Below, one piece after another: positions 21,330 through 32,335 of a DNA stretch of 64,000 bases. The stretch covers positions 709,561 to 773,560 of the forward strand of contig CAUYUJ010018493.1 in NCBI GenBank assembly GCA_963575745.1, read 5' to 3'. Positions within the stretch are counted from its first letter, which is position 1, and the number at the start of each line of letters is the position of its first letter. The notes under the pieces are model-generated. The model had not been told where the DNA came from. It saw only the letters and a program-made list of their open reading frames with translations, and searched no databases. A program made the translations under genes and the position numbers. The stretch comes from Prorocentrum cordatum. Lineage: Eukaryota > Sar > Dinophyceae > Prorocentrales > Prorocentraceae.

Positions 21330-21493
21330 CTGATTCCAAGGCGGCGGCCTGCCGTCGACTCGAGGTCCAACAGCCTGCGCCAGCAGCACTGTATTAAACG
21401 CTTCACAGGGTGATGGGCAATATATGCAGCCGGCGCCATGTCTCGAGGCCTCGCATTCGACCCCATCGTACTATTTGCAGGGTTGGGATCCAC
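21330..21493 (-). CDS. Unidentified exon-like frame
   Basis: On the minus strand STMGSNARPRDMAPAAYIAH, then HPVKRLIQCCWRRLLDLES, has normal protein composition and is bordered by GGA-rich DNA on its 3' side. It could be a late exon of the gene at 22895-25531 or part of a decayed methyltransferase copy. No family recognised. Confidence 0.25.
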
Positions 21494-21744
21494 ATATTCA
21501 AATCTTTTGAGCGTTCCTGCGTGCTCCCGGGATCAGAGGCGTGGATTTTCAACGTCTGGAGGCCTTCCGAGACAGCTCAAGAGCGCAATGTTTGAAAACC
21601 GCCAGCGCCCTGCGCTGGTTGCTCCACATCTGCCCGCCACCGTGCCCCTGCACGGAGTGGGGTCAACAAGAATTCCTATTGAGCCTGGACCCCCTCTTTG
21701 GGGCTTGCCACCGACGCCGACCGATCGGTCCAGGACGCCCGGGA

Positions 21745-22050
21745 TAGCTTCCCGACGGCCCAAGATAGGCCTCCAAGAGCACTCCCAAGCGGGCCCCAAG
21801 ACGGCCCAAGAGCCTTCCAAGACGGCCCAAGAAGCCCCCGAGACAGTTCCAAGAAGGGCCCCCGACGGGAAACCCAGCCCTCGGCCCCGAGAAGCCCATC
21901 CTAGGTCCTAGGAGGCCCCGAGATTGAAGCCCCCAAGAGGCCCGCAGGAAGCAGGAAGCACAAAGGGGCCCTCAAGAGGCCCCCAGAAAGCTCCAAGACT
22001 CCCCCAAGAGCTCCCAAGAGGCCCCCAAAAGTCGCCCTCAACAGATATTC
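21745..22050 (+). repeat. Degenerate CCCAAGA(C/T)GGCC repeats
   Basis: Roughly 20 irregular copies of CCAAGACGGCCC, CCAAGAGGCCC and related 11-18 bp units. Similar arrays are at 35480-35690 and 58690-59050, with a short run at 19705-19770. Probably intronic or intergenic. Confidence 0.7.
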
Positions 22051-22169
22051 CTCGAGACCCTGAGCACAAGGTTACCAGAAACACGGCGGGCAAATGCCCT
22101 CCCACCGCGATTCGCAAACAAGGGCGCGGCTCACCAGCAGCAGCTCGGTCCCCAGGCGGCGGGGCGCGG

Positions 22170-22250
22170 CTCACCATCAGCAGCTCGGTTCCCGGGCTGA
22201 GGATGCAGGTCGGACGGTCGACGGCCTGCCTCACGAGCTCGACGATGACG
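22170..22250 (-). CDS. Probable short exon (GFVIVELVRQ...)
   Basis: Minus strand, acceptor GTACCCAG then GFVIVELVRQAVDRPTCILS and PGTELLM, then a GT donor (GATG|GTGAGCC). The GAGCTGCTG-GTGAGCCGCGCCC segment is duplicated just downstream, a local tandem duplication of the donor region. It may be an exon of the gene at 22895-25531. Confidence 0.4.
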
Positions 22251-22494
22251 AAGCCTGGGTACACCCGAGCCAGCTCTCTTCCTCCTGCTCCTCCTCCTCC
22301 TCCCCCCCCTTATCCTCCTCCTCCTTCTCCTCCCCCCCCCTCGTCCCCCTCGAACATCCATCCTCCATCTCGTCGCCCGCCCTCCTTCGCATCCTCCTCC
22401 TCCTCATCATCATCATTATCCTCGCCGTCGTCGTCGCCGTCGGCGTCGTCATCGTCGCCGTCGTCGGCAATCCTCATCCCCGCCCTTCATCATC

Positions 22495-22680
22495 ACAATC
22501 ATCCCAATATCATCATCATCATCATCATCATAATCATCATCATCGTTATCTGTATCATTACCATAATCATCAGCATCATCATCATCGTGATCGTCATCGT
22601 CATTGTCATCGTCGTCATCGTCATCATCATCATCCTCACCATCATGATTATCATCATCCTGTTCCTGTTCCTGTTCCTTT
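22495..22680. repeat. ATC trinucleotide array
   Basis: Degenerate ATCATC/GTCATC repeat, probably intronic with respect to the neighbouring minus-strand gene. Confidence 0.9.
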
Positions 22681-22894
22681 TTCCCCGTGCTCTTTCCCCC
22701 TCAACCGTCGCCCTTGCCCTCGTCGTCTCGACCGTCGTCCCCCATGTCCTCCCCTCCCATTCGTCTACTCATCATCCCCCTCCTGTCCCTCGTCCCCCCT
22801 ATCACCCTCGTCCCTATCATCGCCCTCCCCCCTCCTCTTGCGTTCCCCTCCCCTCCCCCTCGTTCTCGTCCTTGTCCGCCTTCTCCTCCTCCTC

Positions 22895-25531
22895 CTCCTC
22901 CTCTGTCAGCCTTCTTCTTTTTCTTCTTGTTCTTCTTCTCCTTCTTCTCCGCAGGCTGCTCGTCGAAGGACGCCTTCCACGGGGCCTTGAAGGGCTTCTT
23001 TCCCTTTCCTTTAGCCTTTGGCTTTGCCTTTGCCTTTGGCTTTTTTGGCGCTGCCTGCGCGACCTCTACCTCCTCCGCCGACGAGTCGCTCGAACTGGTG
23101 CTGGAGCTGTCCTTGTCCTTATCCTTTTTCTTATCCTTGCCCTTCTCCTTTTTCTTATCCTTGTCCTTATCCTTGTCCTTATCTTTTCCAGCGTCCTTGT
23201 CCTTATCCTTGTCCTTGTCTTTTGCCTTTTTCTTATCCTTCGACTTTTTCTTTTCCTTCTCCTTATCCTTTTTCTTATCCTTGTTCTTGGCTTTGTCATT
23301 CTTCTCATTTGAATCGCTCGAACTGTCATCCTTCGACTTCTTACTAGACTTCTTCTTCTTAGTCTTCCTTTTTCTGTTGTCAGTGTCAGAGTCGTCGTCA
23401 TCTTTCTTGGAAGTCTTTTTCTTTTTCGTTGGTGGCTCGTCGCTGCTGCTTGAACTCTGTTTTTTCTGTCGTCGTCGACCTTGACCTTCTCCTTGTGCTT
23501 AGCGTTCTTGCCGCCCTCGCTGCTCGAGTCGTCCGAGCCGGTGCCCTCGTCGGACTCAGCCTCGAGCTCCTCAATGGCGCCCTTGTCGCTGTCCTGCTCC
23601 TCGGCGCCCTGCTGGCCGATATTGCCCTCCACGGTCAAGTCCGTCTGCTTCCTGGGGCCAGAGAGCGCTGCCCCGCTCCTCGTCAGTGCACGTCCACCGC
23701 CCGTGGCCCCGATACTTTAATGACTGGGTAAGATCAGGGACACTGGGCGCCAAACGTGCAATGAACGAGTTGGGCATTCGCGCACCCCTGGTGCCTCGTG
23801 CCATGTCGCTCGAGCTTGCGAGTGTAGAAATACACGATGCACTGCCGCTTCAGGTCCCTCTTCTTCATGTGGTTCCTGGCGCAGAACTTGGCATACGTGT
23901 CGACGCGCGCCTCATCCTTGAAGACGTCCATGAGCTGAGGCTTGCTCAGCCACTCCCCCTCCGAGGACGACTCAGACCTCAAGAGAAGGGGAAGATTGGA
24001 ACATCCGGCAGACCTCGAGGCGCCAGAGCAAACCTTGAACCTGAATTTGTTACCCCCTGACTTAGGACACGTGTGCGGGGAAAAAGCCTACTGCCGGTTC
24101 AAAGCCTACTGCCGGGGCCCCTGATTTAGGACACGTGCGCGGGGAACCCCGCTGACCACATGCTCTTGCGAGCCCGCAGGATGATGCCTGCGGACCCGAA
24201 GCAGCGGTCAGCCTTATCCCAGAGAGCTCTCATGTCCCTCTTGACCTTCAGGGTGAACATATACCCCCTCCTCTTCCTCCTCCTCCCCCTCCTTTTCCTT
24301 CTCGTCCCCCTGCTCGACTTACGTCCTGGTCCTTGCCCACCTCTGCTGATTATGCTGCGGCCCACAATGCTCCCGCTTCTGTAATCCCAGTCCTCCTGAG
24401 ACCTCCGACGTCGTGATCTGTTCAATTCCAGGGCTGTTGATCCAGGGGGTGTCTTCGGGCCCCAGTGCCGCCGGAAAGTGATCCGGGGCCGATCCCCTGG
24501 GGAGGGGTCGATAGTTCCACGGGGTCTGCATTGCGAGGAAGTCACGACGTCGGAGGTTCGAGGAGGATCGGGATCACAGAATCAGGAGGAGGAGGCGAAG
24601 ACGAGGGGGGGGGGAGGAGCCCGCCGCCCCCTTCCCGCGCAGGACTCCTGCATGATCCCCCTGGGTTTCCACGAGGACGCACCCGCCGCCGCCCCCTCCA
24701 CCTCCCACCTCCCCCACCTTTTCCTCCTCTTGTTTATTTCGGTCGGAGTGTTGGAGGTCGAGGCCCACGAGAGGCCCCCTAAGAGACCGCTGCGGTACCA
24801 GGCGGGGAAAAGGGAGGGCCCCCCCAGCTTTCTTCCACCCGATGGGGAAGGAAGGAAGTACGAGGAGGATGAAGAGGACGGGGTACACCTTGAGAGTCTG
24901 TGAGTCCCTGTACGTCTTCACGAACTCGCGGCCGTTCGCGTCGAGCTGCAACCTGTTCTTCTGGTGCGCTTTGAGGTGCCGCCGGAACATTTTGTCCCTG
25001 TTCTTGACGAAAGTCTTGTCCTTCTTGCTCCTACGAACGCACGACAAACGCGTCAGCCTTCAAAGCCACGCGACTTGCGGCCCCCGTTGGAAGACGGGGG
25101 GGAGGAGGATGAGAAAAACGAGGAGGACGAGGGGGGGGGGGAGGAGGAGGAAGAGGAGGGAGGACGAGAAGGTGAACGAGGAAGAGGAGTATGGAAAGGT
25201 GTAAGGGCAGGGGGGCAGAAGGAGGAGTAGCAGCAGCAGCAGCAGAAGCAGGAGCAGGAAGAGAAGGAGAATACGGGGGAACGGGGGTGGATGAGGATGA
25301 GGATGAGGAGGAGGAGGAGCAGCAACAGCAGCAAGACGATGAGAAGAAGAATGGAAAAGAGGGGAAGAAGAGGCGGATCGCGGAAGGGGGGGGGGGCTCG
25401 GAGGAGAAAGGGTGGAGCGGCGGGGGCGAGGGCCGCGAGTCGCACGGCTTCAAGGGCGCCCGTTTCTTGCACTCAAGCCTCGGCCCCCGCTTCTTGGGCA
25501 GCTCATCCCCCTCCCAGGGGGTGATGTCCAT
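22895..25531 (-). CDS. Multi-exon gene with a Lys/Asp/Ser-rich C-terminal tail
   Basis: Exon-like blocks on the minus strand in transcript order: MDITPWEGDELPKKRGPR (start 25531) with ECKKRAPLKPCDSRP; SKKDKTFVKNRDKMFRRHLK and LQLDANGREFVKTYRDSQTLK (25050-24890); NYRPLPRGSAPDHFPAALGP (24531-24400); FTLKVKRDMRALWDKADRCF (24270-24150); EGEWLSKPQLMDVFKDEARV with DTYAKFCARNHMKKRDLKRQ (23985-23800); then a low-complexity acidic/basic tail (23640-22912) dominated by KDKDKDK and KKKSKDKKK, ending at a plausible GC donor AAG|GCTGAC. The tail changes frame at an AAAAAA run (about 23462), which may be a sequencing indel or a real frameshift. Probably nuclear by composition (inference); function unknown. 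A weak leader-like sequence (ATCGCTCAAG, 25560-25569) precedes the start. Confidence 0.5.
25080..25425 (+). repeat. GGA/GAG/AGC homopurine-rich arrays (intronic)
   Basis: Several GGA and AGC runs separate the first two exons of the minus-strand gene at 22895-25531; on its coding strand they are pyrimidine-rich. Confidence 0.8.
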
Positions 25532-25860
25532 GGCGGCGGATCGGAGTGCGTCTGCGCAACTTGAGCGATTGGGGGGCCCGCTTATTAATCGATGGTTGGG
25601 GGCCGTTTGGGCCCCCAAGCCCGCCAGTGACCAAGGGGCCCAAGCGGCCCCCGACCATCCCCAGAACGAGTCTGAGCCTCGAGCAATAAGCAGAGCCCCC
25701 CTTCCCTTCCCCGTCCGCGCTCTGCTGGAGCCCGGCTGCGAGAGACTGTGAAGGTGGACAGGGCATTGGGCGAGCATGGCCGGAGGCCTTGCGTATCGGT
25801 CAAGACACGATGTCCCTCGATGGCTTCGGGTATCCGCCGGCGCTCCAACACGCGTGCACC

Positions 25861-26850
25861 GTTGTCCCTAGGGTCCCAACGGTGTCCCTCCATGTCTCTC
25901 GGTGTCCCTTGAGGTCCATCGGTGTCCCTCAGTGTCCCTCAGTGCTCCTTAGTGTCTCTCGGTGTCCCCGGTGTCCGTCGACGTTCGTCGATGTCCATCG
26001 GTGTCCCTCAGTGCCCCTTTCATGCATCTCGGGGTCCGTCGGTGTCCTCGGTGTTCATCGGTTAAATATCTCTGGGCGTCCCTCCTTGTCCGTCGATGTC
26101 CTTCGGTGTCCCTCAGTGTCTTTGAATGTCTCTCGGTGTCCCTCGATGTCCGTCGGTGTCCGTCGATGTCTCTCGATGTCCGTCGGTGTCCGTCGATGTC
26201 CGTCGGTGTCTATCGATGTCCGTCGATGTCCCTCGGTGTCCGTCGATGTCTCTCGATGTCCGTCGGTGTCCGTCGGAGTCCGTCGGTGTGCATCGGAGTC
26301 CGTCGATGTCCGTCAGTGTCCGTCGGTGTCCGTCGGTGTCCGTCGATGTCTGTCGATGTCCGTCGGTGTCCGTCGATGTCCTTCGATGTCTATCGATGTC
26401 CGTCGGTGTCCCTCGGTGTCCGTCGATGTCTCTCGGTGTCCGTCGGAGTCCGTCGGTGTCCCTCGGTGTCCCTCAATGTCTCTCGGTGTCTCTCAGTGTC
26501 CCTCGGTGTCCGTCGATGTCCGTCAGTGTCCGTCGGTGTCCCTCGATGTCCCTCGGTGTCCCTCAGTGTCCTTCAATGTCTCTCGGTGTCCCTCGGTGTC
26601 CGTCGATGTCCGTCGATGTCCGTCGGTGTCCGTCGGTGTCCCTCGATGTCCCTCGGCGTCCGTGGATGTCCGTCGGTGTCCCTCGATGTCCGTCGGTGTC
26701 CTTCAGTGTCCGTCGATGTCTTCCGATGTCCGTCGGTGTCCATCGGTGTCCTTCAATGTCTCTCGGTGTCCCTCGGTGCCCCTCGGTGTCCGTCGATGTC
26801 CGTCGATGTCGCTCGATGCGCCTCGGCGCCCGTCGATGTCCATCGATGTA
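25861..26850 (+). repeat. 10-bp satellite (GTCCGTCGAT / GTCCCTCGGT), about 99 units
   Basis: Strict 10-bp periodicity for almost 1 kb, with units CGTCGATGTC, CCTCGGTGTC and close variants. Because 30 bp is 10 codons, all three forward frames stay open and read as Ser/Val/Arg/Cys/Pro repeats; these are not genes. The same unit occurs inverted at 28945-29155 and forward at 59721-59876. Confidence 0.95.
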
Positions 26851-26989
26851 GCTTAGGGCCTAGGCAGAGGGGAAGGAGAGCGAGAGGTGGCGGCGACTGA
26901 AGCATCACGGAGGCGCACGCACAGCAAACGTAAGAGAGGACCGAAAAGGTCGGGGCCTCGCTCTCGGGCAGAGGAGGAGGAAGCTCCGG

Positions 26990-27370
26990 CTGCTGTTGCT
27001 CCTCCTCCTCTGCCCCCCTCCACTCTTCCTCCGCCTTATCCTCCTCTTCCTCCGCCTCCTCCTCCTCCTCGCCCTGCCCCCCGTCATCCTCCCCCCGCTC
27101 TTCCTCCGCCCCTTCATCCTTCTCATCCTGCTACTCCTTTCCTCCTCCTCATCAAAGACATCCTTCTTCTACTCGTCGTCGTCGTCCTTCTCGCCCCCCC
27201 CTCAACTCCCTCCCCTCCTCGTCCTCCTCCTCGTCCTCCTACTCCTCCTGCCCCTCCTCCTCCTCCTCCTCCTCCTCCTCTTCCTCCTTCCCCCCTCCTC
27301 GCCCTCCTCCTCCGCCTCCTTCCCTTCCTCCTCCTCCTCCTCCTCCTCGTCCTCGCCCTCCTCCCGTGCC
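26990..27370. repeat. CTC/TCC homopyrimidine tract
   Basis: About 380 bp of CTC/TCC. The 330 bp that follow (27400-27730) hold a minus-strand frame (TLDPFPRDWLFAPPVPDGPG) resembling the NYRPLPRGSAPDHFPAALGP block at 24400-24531, possibly an orphan exon of a related gene. Confidence 0.7.
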
Positions 27371-27779
27371 TCCCCTTTTGACCCCTCATCTCCCGCCTCC
27401 TCAGGGCGAGGGCGCGGGCGAGGACGAGGGGAGATGATGGCAATTCTGCGGGCGCCCTCCGCGGCGACCGCGTTTGCACACAATCCGCCGCCACCACTCG
27501 CTCTCCTTCCCCTCTCCCCATGCACGACCACCAGTAGCAAGAGGCAACAGGCTATTGTCCTCTAGGGGCCGCATTCGTGCCCCAGGGCCGTCAGGAACGG
27601 GCGGGGCGAAGAGCCAGTCCCTGGGGAAGGGGTCGAGCGTTCCAGATGCCCCGCGATTTGAACGAGACCCCCGACCGCGCCTTAGGCGCCCCATTGGGTG
27701 CAAGAGGAAGAAGTGGACGAGGGCGGCGGCGCAGGCGTGTCAGCTTTTTGCAGGGTCTAGGCGGGCCCGCCGGAATGTG

Positions 27780-28425
27780 CGTGCGCGTGCGTGCGTGCGT
27801 GCATGCGTGCACGTGCGCATGCATATGTGTATGTGTGCATGTATGTGTGTACGTGGCTGTGTCTATTTATATGTGTGTATGCATATATGCACATGTATGT
27901 TTGCATATGTCTATAACTATGTGTGCACATGTATGTGTGTAAGTGTATGTATGGTTGCATGCCTGCATGCATGTGAATGTATGTGCCCGTGTATTCATGT
28001 ATGCATGCGCGCACGCAAGCACGTACTTATGTATGTTTGTAATTTTGTATGTATGTATGGGCTTGTGGGTTGCAACCCACAAACCCATACATACATACAT
28101 CCATCGATCCATCGATCGATCATGATCGATGGATGGATTGATGGATGGATGGAGGGGTGGATGCTGGTATGCATGCACGCACGCACGTGCGCACGTACCT
28201 GAGTATGTATGCATGTAAGTATGTAGGTGTGGCCGTCCGTTCGTGCATACGTACGTGGGTATGTAGCTTTTTTTTGTGATGTATGTATGCAGTTATGTCT
28301 ATATGTATGGATGTATGAATGTGTGGATGCATGTATGTATGTACAAATGCATGCGGGGGTGTATGTGTATATGACTTTATGTACGTTGGTATGTACGCGT
28401 GCGCGCACATGAAGGATGCGCATGG
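27780..28425. repeat. TGTA/TGCA microsatellite region
   Basis: About 640 bp of GTAT/GCAT/TGTG repeats, including the cruciform at 28048-28099 and GGAT repeats at 28100-28160. No gene. Confidence 0.9.
28048..28099. repeat. Large inverted repeat centred on TGTGGGTTGCAACCCACA
   Basis: The 18-bp perfect palindrome at the centre is extended by TATGTATGTATGGG and its complement to arms of about 25 bp with one mismatch and no loop. A second dyad, CGATCATGATCG, follows at about 28116-28127. Confidence 0.85.
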
Positions 28426-28439
28426 GGGCGCGGGGGGAT

Positions 28440-28780
28440 GCGCGGTGGCATTCGCGGGCGCGTCGAGACACCAAACGAAGCCATATAAGTTTAAGCAATT
28501 GTCAGCCAACTTATACCAATACTATGCAAGGTGGTTGCAATGTGAGGACCCAGGCGTAGCTGAATCATACCATATGCTAACCTTGCGAGCAAACGCGTTA
28601 TACTGCGAGGCAACTCAGTATACCACAATTGGCTTCATGATGCAACGTATGTAAAGTTAGCACGCGCAGTCCCTAGGAAACTGTAAGAGCAGTCGCCCGC
28701 GACATCTGAAGTTGGACACCGAATTATTCGGAGACGCGTCGCCGAAACTTGGACTTCAAATGTTTCGGGGGCCGAGAAGC
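28440..28780. other. Moderately AT-rich stretch, no gene recognised
   Basis: Ordinary-looking, less GC-rich DNA between two repeat blocks. The longest frames (up to about 110 codons) show no recognisable motif. Confidence 0.3.
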
Positions 28781-28784
28781 ATAA

Positions 28785-29155
28785 TTATTTCGCTCGCCGC
28801 CGAAAGTGGGACATCGACTGCTCGCCCGACGCCGAAAGTGGGACATCGATTGCTCGGCCGACGCCGAGAGTGGGACACCGATGTTTCGTCCGACGCCGAA
28901 AGTGGGACATTGCACCTCTTGGGGGGGAAGGGGGGGGGGGGGGGCGCAAAAGGGGACACGGAGGGACACGGAGGGACATTTAGGGACATTTAGGGACACG
29001 GAGGGACATTTACGGACACGGAAGGACATTTAGGGACACGGAAGGACATTTAGGGACACGCAAAAGGGACACGGAGGGACACGGAGGGACACGGAGGGAC
29101 ACGGAGGGACACGGGGGGACACGGGGGGACACGGAGGGACACCAAAACGCGGACA
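28785..29155. repeat. GCCGAAAGTGGGACA repeats followed by an inverted 10-bp satellite
   Basis: Four to five copies of a ~36-bp unit with CGAAAGTGGGACATCGA (28797-28915), a G-run, then about 20 units of GGGACACGGA or GGGACATTTA (28945-29155). The 10-bp unit is the reverse complement of the 25861 array. Confidence 0.85.
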
Positions 29156-29515
29156 CCAATTTGTTTTATCGTTCATGATTACATGTAAACGCGACAAAGT
29201 GTGATTAAATTTGTTGTTATTGGTCACAACCCAAACGAAACCCTACGCACGAACACATGAAATCAATGCAATCTTAGCGCGGGTGTGCTTAAATATTGCT
29301 TAGCAACGTCTTACCCTGTCGAATCTACATGTTTTCAGCGACCCACGGAATGGGACATAGGGGCCCCGAGGGACGCCGAAAGTGGGACACGGGCCACCCG
29401 AAATGGGACATGGGATGATCTGAACAGGGGGCATGAGGCATGCCCCCCCCCCCGAAATGGGACATGGGCACCCCGAAATGGGACACGGGGCGCCCGAAAT
29501 GGGACGACTAAATTA
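29156..29515. repeat. AT-rich spacer and CCCGAAATGGGACA repeats
   Basis: An AT-rich spacer (29156-29330) is followed by six copies of a unit with CGAAATGGGACA(C/T)GGG (29345-29505), related to the GCCGAAAGTGGGACA units upstream. No gene. Confidence 0.7.
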
Positions 29516-29519
29516 CTAT

Positions 29520-29723
29520 TGCTGCTTGTTCTGCGACTACTATACTACACTGCTACAACAACTACTACTACTATACTTAGTATAACGGAAATCTATACTA
29601 CTACTACTACTACTACTACTATTACTACTATTACTACTACTACTACGACTACTACTATGATATTAATACTATTACTACTACAACTACTACTACGGCGGAT
29701 ACTACTACGACTACTGCGGCTAG

Positions 29724-29771
<48 letters not shown>

Positions 29772-30189
29772 CACTGCTACTACTACTACGACTACGACTA
29801 CTACTACTACTACTACTACTACTACGACTACTACCTACTACTACTACTACTACTACTACTAGTAGTTTGAGTATTACTACGAGAACTATTGCTACTTCAC
29901 CTACGGCTGTTATTACGATTATTACTACTACGACTACGACTACGACTAGTATTCCTACTCCTCCCATTAGTAATACTAGCACTACTATTTCAACGACGAC
30001 GACTACTACTACTACTACTACTACTTCCACGGTTTCCACGATTTTTACTACTACTGTTACTACTACTCCTACAACAACACTTACCATAATTACTACTACT
30101 ACTACTACTACTGCTACTACTACTACTACTACTACCAACACGGCCACGAACGACGACATTTACCACCACTACTACTACTATTACTACTA

Positions 30190-30252
<63 letters not shown>

Positions 30253-30288
30253 TTACTACTACTACAACTACTACTACCACTACTACTC

Positions 30289-30324
<36 letters not shown>

Positions 30325-30375
30325 TTACTATCACTACCACTGCTACGAATACTATATTAACTACTACTATACTGC
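29520..30375. repeat. ACT trinucleotide array, about 850 bp
   Basis: Long degenerate (ACT)n with ACG and ATT variants. Frames read as poly-Thr, poly-Leu or poly-Tyr and, on the other strand, poly-Val or poly-Ser; none is a gene. Confidence 0.95.
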
Positions 30376-30469
30376 TGCGGCGGAATCCTGCGTGTCTCAC
30401 TCTTACTCGTTCTTAAAGTGAGGTGAGATACGGGGTCCTCTGACACACCCCCCCCCCCCCCTCGATTTC

Positions 30470-31410
30470 GGCATGCGCCCGCCATGGGGCCTCTGCGCCC
30501 GCGGCCCGCGCAAGCCTCATTTGCCGCGTTGTGCTGAGCCGCCGCGGCTCCAAACTACCTCTGCAAGCGGCGCCGCATTCGCTGGTTTCGCGCGCCAGCC
30601 GAGGCGCCGCAGTCTTCGCGGCACCCGTGCCAGGGCGAGCGGCCGTCGCGCGATCGGGCGCAACGCCGCCGCGCGGCCGCGGCCGCTGGGGCTGCGGATA
30701 GGGCGCGAGCGCGGGCCCGCGACCCGCGCGAAGACATAGCGCGGCGCCGCCGCGCGGCAGCAGCGGAGCTCCGCGCGGGGCTCTGAGATGCGCGCGCAGA
30801 TGTTGCGACGCGCGGCGGCGGGGGCGGGCGGGGGGGGGGGCGCGCAAGGGGCGAAGGGCGCGCCGATGAGGCGCGGCGCCGTCGCGCGGCCGCGGCCGAT
30901 GGGCCGCGGGCTTCGCGGGCGTTGGCGCGGCGCCGCAGCGCGGCCTCAGCCGTCGGGGGCCAGGGCCGCGGCCGCGCCGAGGGGCAGACGGGCTCGGCGC
31001 CGACGCGCGGTCGCGGCCGACGGCGCCCCCCCCCCCTCGGGGCGCCGCGACCTAGGCCAGGGGCGCGCCGAAGCGGGCGCCCTGACGCGAAGCGCCTCAG
31101 TCGTCGCGGCGAATTCGCGTCAGGGCGAGCGGCCGTCGCGCGATCGGGCGCAACGCCGCCGCGCGGCCGCGGCCGCTGGGGCCGCGGACGGGGCGCGAGC
31201 GCGGAGCCGCGACCGTGCGATTGACGCGCCGGTATAGCGCGGCGCCGCCGCGCGGCTGCAACATGCGCTCCGCGCGGGGTTTTGAGAAGCGCGCCGACGC
31301 GGCGCGGCGCCGTCGCGCGCCCGCGGCCGATGGACCGCGGACCCCGCGAACGGCCGCCGCCAAGCGACGCGCGCGCTGCAGGCGGAAAGCATTCAACGCC
31401 CCCCCCATGC
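30470..31410. repeat. Very GC-rich duplicated block
   Basis: An ~80-bp segment beginning CAGGGCGAGCGGCCGTCGCG occurs almost identically at 30631 and 31121, and shorter parts (GGCGCGGCGCCGCCGCG type) recur between. It reads as a duplication with a ~490-bp period. Long Arg/Ala frames on both strands are composition artefacts. Confidence 0.7.
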
Positions 31411-31419
31411 CTAAGTATA

Positions 31420-32330
31420 ATTAACGCAACTCCTACATAACCGCAGGCTATACAATGTAATATCATACACCCACCTGCAGTCGATGCAAGTGCATCCGAA
31501 CAGAAGTTTCTACATCGCACGCGTTGGAAACATTCCAGAGACCGAGCAATATTGCAGAATTTGTAACAACCCTATTGAACCACGCGATGTACATTGAAAT
31601 CGCTGTAAACTGGAAGCAGGCCGCATGATCTGCACTGAAATGGTTGTAACCGCAACCGAACCATATGTTCTTATGAAGACTGCAGCAAACCACGGTCAAC
31701 CCAGGACAACCCATGACTACCCACTTGTTTACGTCGTAACTCTTGTAAAGCTGCACCAATGATCATGCCGTCAGCTGAAATCATTGGAATCGTTCCCCAA
31801 CCAGATGGTTAACGTTGTATACGTTGTTAAACTCACAACAATATACCAACCGACGCGATTTCAATTGCCATTCGTGAAAACCGTAGCGAACATCATGGTC
31901 TACGCTATATAACCCTGGTAATCATAACAGAACCAGGTTGGTTCCATCGTAACTGCAGCAAACCATTACCAGACCATTCGAATTCCTGCTTACTTGATGT
32001 ATATAATACTTAACCTCCTGTTTGCATCGTAATGGCTGCGAACCCTGATCGACGTGGCACCACGCGTTGGAACGGGCGAAATCGTCACCCTCTCCATTGG
32101 CTTATAATCCAGAGTCTACTCTGCACTTGCTGCGAAGGACTGCCAGCCGCTGGAATCCCATCGAACCCCGCGCATTGCAAACAGCCTCGCGCTGTCAATC
32201 GGGAACCGGCAGTATTCTCACCGAGTCATATAGCCGCTGAGCGCGCGGCGGCGCGCGCGCGGGCCGTTCAGCGCTGCGTCGACGGGCTCCGTGCCGCGCC
32301 CCCGTGCTGCGCCGCCGCTCGATGCTGCGA
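31420..32330. other. Composition-neutral stretch without recognised genes
   Basis: About 900 bp with much lower GC than the block before it. Several loosely similar 25-40 bp segments containing TGTAAACTGG, TTGTAACCGC or GCAGCAAACC suggest an old degenerate tandem repeat. No conserved protein frame. Confidence 0.3.
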
Positions 32331-32334
32331 GGGC

Positions 32335-32335
<1 letters not shown>

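Noticed and set aside
21924-23312. 462-codon plus-strand frame rich in Ser, Pro and Ile
   Set aside because: Opposite strand of the Lys/Asp-rich exon and ATC array; composition is a strand shadow.
25560-25580. Leader-like ATCGCTCAAG before the 22.9-25.5 kb gene
   Set aside because: Only 8 of the last 12 leader positions match and the upstream part does not; the same ATCGCTCAAG also occurs at 32456 inside unrelated sequence, so it is not claimed as a relic.
25789-26856. Three overlapping plus-strand frames of 240-355 codons with RRCPSVSVDV repeats
   Set aside because: A 10-bp repeat keeps all three frames open; equal quality in all frames argues against coding.
29285-30421. 378-codon frame reading poly-Leu, poly-Thr and poly-Tyr
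   Set aside because: Pure product of the ACT array.
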